10,209 nt of DNA from Acidobacteriota bacterium (GTDB lineage: Bacteria > Acidobacteriota > Terriglobia > Acidiferrales > UBA7541), in contig PMOV01000383.1 in NCBI GenBank assembly GCA_003161195.1, forward strand, positions 1 to 10,209, written 5' to 3'. The notes below the pieces were generated by a model, which had not been told where the DNA came from, made no database searches, and saw only the letters and a program-made list of their open reading frames with translations. The translations under genes were made by a program, and so were the position numbers. Shown one piece after another: positions 6,617 to 10,209 of this stretch (position 1 is its first letter; each line of letters begins with the position of its first letter).

Positions 6617-6637
6617 TTCAGGGGCCCGCAAAAGCAA
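6610..6637 (-). promoter_or_regulatory. Possible promoter for a leaderless TetR-lnt transcript
   Basis: On the minus strand TTGCTT (6632-6637) and TATACA (6610-6615) are 16 bp apart. TATACA forms half of the palindrome and lies 8 nt before the A of ATG 6601, so transcription could begin at the start codon itself. No Shine-Dalgarno precedes this ATG, consistent with a leaderless mRNA. A competing promoter further upstream is TTTACA (6683-6688) and TAAAAA (6662-6667) with a 15-bp gap. It would make an mRNA carrying the GAGG and TTG 6637. Both are eye calls. Confidence 0.35.
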
Positions 6638-6713
6638 ATCGTTATCCTCGCCAAAAGAGGGTTTTTAGAAATTACGCAGAGTTGTAAATCGCCGAACCAC
6701 TGCCGAAGGTTTT
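6638..6713. other. Region upstream of the TetR gene
   Basis: No coding signal is seen. The minus strand carries the alternative promoter TTTACA/TAAAAA (6662-6688), a small hairpin CCTC-TTTTGGC-GAGG (6646-6660), and the GAGG that could serve the TTG at 6637. Its A/T content is higher than in the neighbouring genes, as expected of a promoter region. Confidence 0.35.
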
Positions 6714-6743
6714 TGTAGCACAGACTTCAGTCTGTGCGCTTTT
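6714..6743 (+). repeat. TGTAGC palindromic element, intact copy
   Basis: TGTAGC (6714-6719) overlaps a perfect 9-bp inverted repeat, GCACAGACT (6718-6726) and AGTCTGTGC (6729-6737), around TC, followed by GCTTTT. It sits 36 bp beyond the kinase stop. On the kinase (minus) strand the stem is followed by TACAAAAA rather than a T-run, so it is not a standard terminator for the kinase. On the plus strand GCTTTT follows, but no gene there needs one. The form and the shared TGTAGC start favour a dispersed REP-like repeat. Confidence 0.6.
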
Positions 6744-6778
6744 CCTATTCCTGCGCAGGCCCATCCGAAAGACCGCCC

Positions 6779-9775
6779 TCAACCCAACTTCCCATACTCC
6801 GCCCTCGCCGCCACCAACATCGGCACTTCCGCATCCGCCGCCTTCCATTGCTGAAAAAAATTCTCATACGCCGCTTTCGCCTTGGGCACATCCCCCGCCG
6901 CGCGATACCCCCGCGCCAACCCCAAATACGCCAGCACCGCAATCGGCTCGCTCACCGCCACGCCCGGATGCTCCACAATCTTCTGAAATTCCGCCACCGC
7001 CTGCGTCCCCTGCCCATCCCGCAAATACGCCATCCCACGCACGTACACGGGATACAACGTCAAGATAAAAGCGCCATTCCCCGGCGCGCCCATTTCATAA
7101 GGCGCCGCCGCCTGCAGCAACTCCACCGCCTTCTTTCCTCCATCACCACCCGCGCTTTTTTCCGCCTGATTCAGCGCCAACTGCGCGCGCATCGTCGGCA
7201 GATAATGAAACTGCACAATGGTGTCCTGCGGATATTTTCTCGCTAAGTCGTCCGCCAACCCCTGCGCCGCCGCCGAATCCCCCGCCATCGCCAGCGCCAA
7301 TCCCGCCGCAAACTCTTCGTCCCGCCCGTGCGAAAATGCCAGCGCCGCATTGGCGCGCTGCCGTGCCTCCGCGTTGTTTCCGAATGTCGCCTCGCGCAAG
7401 GCCGCCGCCGCTTCGCAACGCGCCGCAATCTCCTTCTCTCCCGCCCGCACCGAGGCATCCACCGCCGACCGCGACAATTCCCGCGCCCGGCCCAGTTGCC
7501 CATACTGCGCCGCCACCTCCGCCATCATATACAACATCGCGTTCTCATCCGCCGGCTTTCCGGCCGCCCACTTCGCTTCCTTCGCCATGGTTTCCTGATC
7601 GTGTTGCAGGAAGCTCAACGTGTAATCGTAGAAATGGATGTCCGGCGATTCCAGCCGTTTGGCGATCACCTCGTCCATCGCCGCCCGCGCATCCCCAAAG
7701 CGATTTAGCCGCGTCAGCGTCTCCACCAGGTTCGCGTAATTAATCGCCACCCCCGGCGCCACGCGCAGCGCTTCCTGCGTTTCCGTCAAACCCTTCTCAT
7801 ACTGTCCGATCACCGGATAAATCACGCCCAAATTCCCCGGTGGCACACTCTCTCGCGGGTACGTCTGCGCCCACTGCTCATACACCTGCCGCGCCTTCTC
7901 CAAATCCCCGGTCACAAAATGGTAGTAATGCGAATCGATATAAAACTTTTCCCACTCGCTAACGTGCCCGCGCAGCGCATACGAATGCTGCGTATTCTCT
8001 TCCGAGAGATTCCGCTCGCCCATGTTGCTGTAGCACGTGCCCAGCATCGCGTACGCCATGGCAAAGCGGTTATCCAGCGTGATGGCTCGCTCAAACATCG
8101 GCACCGCCGCCGCATAATCGCCCTTCCCCATCATCGTCTTGCGCCCCAGGCTGTAGGCCTGCAAAGCTTCCAGCGACGGGGTCGTCGCCTCCTCAATCGG
8201 CGTATCCAATTTATGGATCGTCTTCAGCGATTCGCCCAGCGTCTCCCGCAATTTCGTGCTCGCCGCATCCAGCGAACTCAGCACCTTCTCTTTGTTGTCC
8301 GCGGTAACCTGCTGCAACGCCAGCGCATCCCCGGTCTGGCAATTCACCGCCGTGATCCCAATCACGTACTGGCTGCCCAAATTCGCAATCGATCCGCTCA
8401 AATACGCTTTGCTGCCCGACCGCTGGCAAACAGCCCGCGCAATTTCCGGCGTCAACTTCGCATCCGCCGGCTTGCCCATCAGCAAAAGCGTCTGCTGAAT
8501 CTTCTGCTCCGAAAGCAGGTTCAAAAACGGCGATTGCTGCAGTTGCGCGGCAAGCCCCTGGCGCAAGGTATCGTCAAACACCGTGTCCCCGGTCTTGTTC
8601 ATGAAATCCGCCAGCACAATGGTGTCCGACTCGCCCAGCGCCTGCGCCTGCCGCGTCTTATAAAGCCAGCCTCCCAGCGCTCCGGCGACCACCACCGCCG
8701 CCAACCCAACAATCGCCCACTTGTACCTGCGCCAAGCGGTCGGCTCCGCCGTTTCCCCGGGGCGCGACGCCATGGCCATTACCGTCGCCACGGTATGCCC
8801 CGTCTCGAGGCCGCGCTTCACCGCCGACAAGTCCGCACAAACATCCGCCGCGCTTTGATACCGCTGCAGCACCTCCTTACTCAGCGCTTTGTTGATGACC
8901 GCTTCCAGCTCCACCGGCACTTCTGGATTCAAGCTCCGCACACTGACCGGCGCCTTCGTCAAAATCATCTCAATCACTGCGCCGCCGGTATTCCCCGTGT
9001 ATGCCTGCTTCCCGGTCGCCATTTCGTACAGCAGCAACCCCAAACTAAATACGTCCGTCCGCGCGTCCAGATCGTCCCCGCGAATCTGCTCCGGCGACAT
9101 GTACGACGGCGTCCCACTGATCACCCCAACGATCGACATCGCGTCCTGCGATCCGCTGCCCACCGCGGCATGCGTCCCGCTAGCCGCGCCACGCGCGCCC
9201 CCGCCAACCGCACCCGCCGCCGCAACGGCACTCTTGCCACCGCCTCCGGCCGCCGGCCCGCTCCCCGTTTGCGTGTCGTTCTCGTTCCCAATCAGGCCCG
9301 TCTTCGGCACCAGTTTCGCCAAACCAAAATCCAGCACCTTCGCCTGCCCGCGCTTGGTAACGAAAATATTCGCCGGCTTCAAATCCCGGTGGATAATTCC
9401 CTCGCCATGCGCCGCACTAATCGCATCCGCCAACTGAATCCCCAGCGTAAGCATGGGTTCCAGCGGGAGCGGCTTTCCCTTGATGAACTGCCGCAACGTC
9501 TCGCCGTCGATAAACTCCATGGCGATAAACGGTTTGCCGCCTGATTCATCCGCATCGTAAATCGTGCATATCCCCGGATGATTCAGCATGGATGCCGCAT
9601 GCACTTCGCGCCGGAAGCGTTCCAGCGCCAGCGGATCATCGAGGAGATGTTCAGGTAGGAATTTCAGCGCCACCGCGCGGTCCAGCCGCGTGTCCTGCGC
9701 CTTATAAACAACGCCCATGCCTCCGGCGCCCAGCTTTTCCAGGATGCGGTAGTGAGAGATGGTCTGGCCAATCAT
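6779..9775 (-). CDS. Receptor-type serine/threonine protein kinase with periplasmic TPR region
   Basis: This 998-residue protein has a cytoplasmic Hanks-type kinase domain (about 9-320), one membrane helix (353-372) and a large periplasmic part. Kinase motifs are complete: G-A-G-G-M-G (16-21), ATP-binding K38, E57, H-R-D-L-K-P-A-N (129-136), D-F-G (149-151), G-T-P-S-Y-M-S-P-E (221-229) and D-V-F-S-L-G. The helix is followed by a TolB/FlgO-like segment (about 380-520) and then tetratricopeptide-type helical repeats to the C-terminus, clearest at about 534-586. An insert rich in G, A, S and T (about 158-215) interrupts the activation segment. This layout is typical of the expanded acidobacterial kinase families, in which the outer part is thought to sense or bind a ligand. 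ATG 9775 is chosen because M-I-G-Q-T-I-S-H-Y-R is the usual family start. GTG 9781 is an alternative. No Shine-Dalgarno precedes either. Substrates are unknown. Confidence 0.93.
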   Translation of the reverse strand: MIGQTISHYRILEKLGAGGMGVVYKAQDTRLDRAVALKFLPEHLLDDPLALERFRREVHAASMLNHPGICTIYDADESGGKPFIAMEFIDGETLRQFIKGKPLPLEPMLTLGIQLADAISAAHGEGIIHRDLKPANIFVTKRGQAKVLDFGLAKLVPKTGLIGNENDTQTGSGPAAGGGGKSAVAAAGAVGGGARGAASGTHAAVGSGSQDAMSIVGVISGTPSYMSPEQIRGDDLDARTDVFSLGLLLYEMATGKQAYTGNTGGAVIEMILTKAPVSVRSLNPEVPVELEAVINKALSKEVLQRYQSAADVCADLSAVKRGLETGHTVATVMAMASRPGETAEPTAWRRYKWAIVGLAAVVVAGALGGWLYKTRQAQALGESDTIVLADFMNKTGDTVFDDTLRQGLAAQLQQSPFLNLLSEQKIQQTLLLMGKPADAKLTPEIARAVCQRSGSKAYLSGSIANLGSQYVIGITAVNCQTGDALALQQVTADNKEKVLSSLDAASTKLRETLGESLKTIHKLDTPIEEATTPSLEALQAYSLGRKTMMGKGDYAAAVPMFERAITLDNRFAMAYAMLGTCYSNMGERNLSEENTQHSYALRGHVSEWEKFYIDSHYYHFVTGDLEKARQVYEQWAQTYPRESVPPGNLGVIYPVIGQYEKGLTETQEALRVAPGVAINYANLVETLTRLNRFGDARAAMDEVIAKRLESPDIHFYDYTLSFLQHDQETMAKEAKWAAGKPADENAMLYMMAEVAAQYGQLGRARELSRSAVDASVRAGEKEIAARCEAAAALREATFGNNAEARQRANAALAFSHGRDEEFAAGLALAMAGDSAAAQGLADDLARKYPQDTIVQFHYLPTMRAQLALNQAEKSAGGDGGKKAVELLQAAAPYEMGAPGNGAFILTLYPVYVRGMAYLRDGQGTQAVAEFQKIVEHPGVAVSEPIAVLAYLGLARGYRAAGDVPKAKAAYENFFQQWKAADAEVPMLVAARAEYGKLG

Positions 9776-9931
9776 GGTCACACCGCGTATCTAACACTAA
9801 CTAGCCTTCTTTTGCACGCCGGCCCTTGCTGCCTTGGTCGGCTCTTGCCGGTGCCGAATCTACGTCGCCATCGCGTTCCGGCGCCGCTCCCGCATCCTGC
9901 CAATCGCCATCTCGACCTCGTGCGGAACACC
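9776..9931. other. Gap upstream of the kinase gene
   Basis: No gene is supported here. On the minus strand a 16-codon frame starting at ATG 9914-9916 can be read but shows no recognisable feature. The 30 bp before the kinase (TAGTTAGTGTTAGATAC) are its most A/T-rich part and may hold a weak -10 such as TTAGAT. No good -35 and no Shine-Dalgarno are visible, so a leaderless or weakly translated kinase mRNA is possible. Confidence 0.3.
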
Positions 9932-10204
9932 CTACAATGTCGGTTCGTTCGTGCCTGGATCCCCCGCCTTGGACCGTTCCTCCGTCGGCGGCCGCGGCGC
10001 CCCGATAATCTGCACCACGCTGGCTCGCTCGCCATACTCCAGCAGTTTTTCCACGCTCTCCTGCTCCAGCGTGATACTCCGCGCGCAGATCCGGCACCCG
10101 AGCGTCGCAAACGCCCCGCCATCCTCCCGCCCAAACACGTTGTAGCGCATCACCCGCCCACAACACACCGGCACCCACAGCATGGGAGCTTTTTCCATAG
10201 CCAT
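9932..10204 (-). CDS. Small conserved-looking protein with paired cysteines, function unknown
   Basis: I do not recognise this 90-residue protein. It has two cysteine groups, C14-C15 (V-P-V-C-C-G-R) and C37-x-x-C40 (G-C-R-I-C-A-R), 22 residues apart, which suggests a small zinc-ribbon-like or other metal-binding fold. A helical segment (about 45-62, L-E-Q-E-S-V-E-K-L-L-E-Y-G) and a polar, proline-rich tail follow. No signal peptide or membrane helix is seen, so it is probably cytoplasmic. High G+C at third codon positions supports coding over the overlapping frames. ATG 10204 has an in-frame ATG two codons later. The frame is still open at the window edge, so an upstream start outside cannot be excluded. 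It lies upstream of the kinase on the same strand, separated by about 156 bp. A link between the two is not demonstrated. Confidence 0.6.
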   Translation of the reverse strand: MAMEKAPMLWVPVCCGRVMRYNVFGREDGGAFATLGCRICARSITLEQESVEKLLEYGERASVVQIIGAPRPPTEERSKAGDPGTNEPTL

Positions 10205-10209
10205 CCGCT

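Noticed and set aside
7919..9544. Plus-strand 541-codon open frame opposite the kinase
   Set aside because: It is an arginine-, histidine- and proline-rich shadow frame produced by the high third-position GC of the kinase codons, with no start signal or domain.
9866..9916. Sixteen-codon minus-strand frame between the small protein and the kinase
   Set aside because: It is too short, arginine-rich and without support. The GAGG-like sequence upstream is not distinctive in this GC-rich context.
9778..10178. Two overlapping minus-strand frames of 118 and 125 codons beside the small cysteine protein
   Set aside because: Their composition (runs of R, G and W or A) is typical of shadow frames. The 90-codon frame has better third-position GC and cysteine spacing.

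Overview
The window is high-GC bacterial chromosome with no phage, transposase, CRISPR, tRNA or rRNA signal. The best guess for the source is Acidobacteriota (Terriglobia-like). This rests on a long serine/threonine kinase fused through one membrane helix to a periplasmic TPR module, with the N-terminus typical of the large acidobacterial kinase families. It also rests on short hairpins beginning TGTAGC between genes, which I recall as common in those genomes. This is an inference, not a database result.

Layout, left to right: (1) 1-716, minus: the 5' part of a polysaccharide export (Wza/PES-SLBB) protein. It has an N-terminal NTP repeat, a strong Shine-Dalgarno, and a putative 200-nt structured leader behind a sigma70-like promoter. 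(2) 1167-2462, minus: an AzgA/PbuG-type purine base permease. (3) 2676-4325, plus: a secreted adenosine deaminase, divergent from the permease. The pair looks like a scavenging unit for extracellular purines. (4) 4326-4454: a convergent intergenic region with two TGTAGC-type hairpins. (5) 4455-5921, minus: an apolipoprotein N-acyltransferase (Lnt) family protein. (6) 5999-6601, minus: a TetR-family regulator immediately upstream of lnt, with a perfect 15-bp palindrome abutting its ATG. (7) 6779-9775, minus: the receptor-type Ser/Thr kinase. (8) 9932-10204, minus: a small cysteine-containing protein of unknown function.

How the genes work together: the deaminase would convert exported or environmental adenosine to inosine outside the cytoplasm, and the permease would import purine bases. 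A nucleosidase or phosphorylase step is needed between them and is not in the window. The TetR gene and lnt are probably one transcript, possibly autoregulated at the palindrome. The exopolysaccharide gene and the kinase appear to be independent units whose partners lie outside the window or elsewhere in the genome.

No clearly new multi-gene system is visible. The best leads are the leader of the polysaccharide export gene, the TetR palindrome with its possible leaderless start, the three local cysteine pairs of the secreted deaminase, the divergent active site of the Lnt homologue, the long glycine/alanine-rich insert in the kinase activation segment, and the dispersed hairpin repeats.
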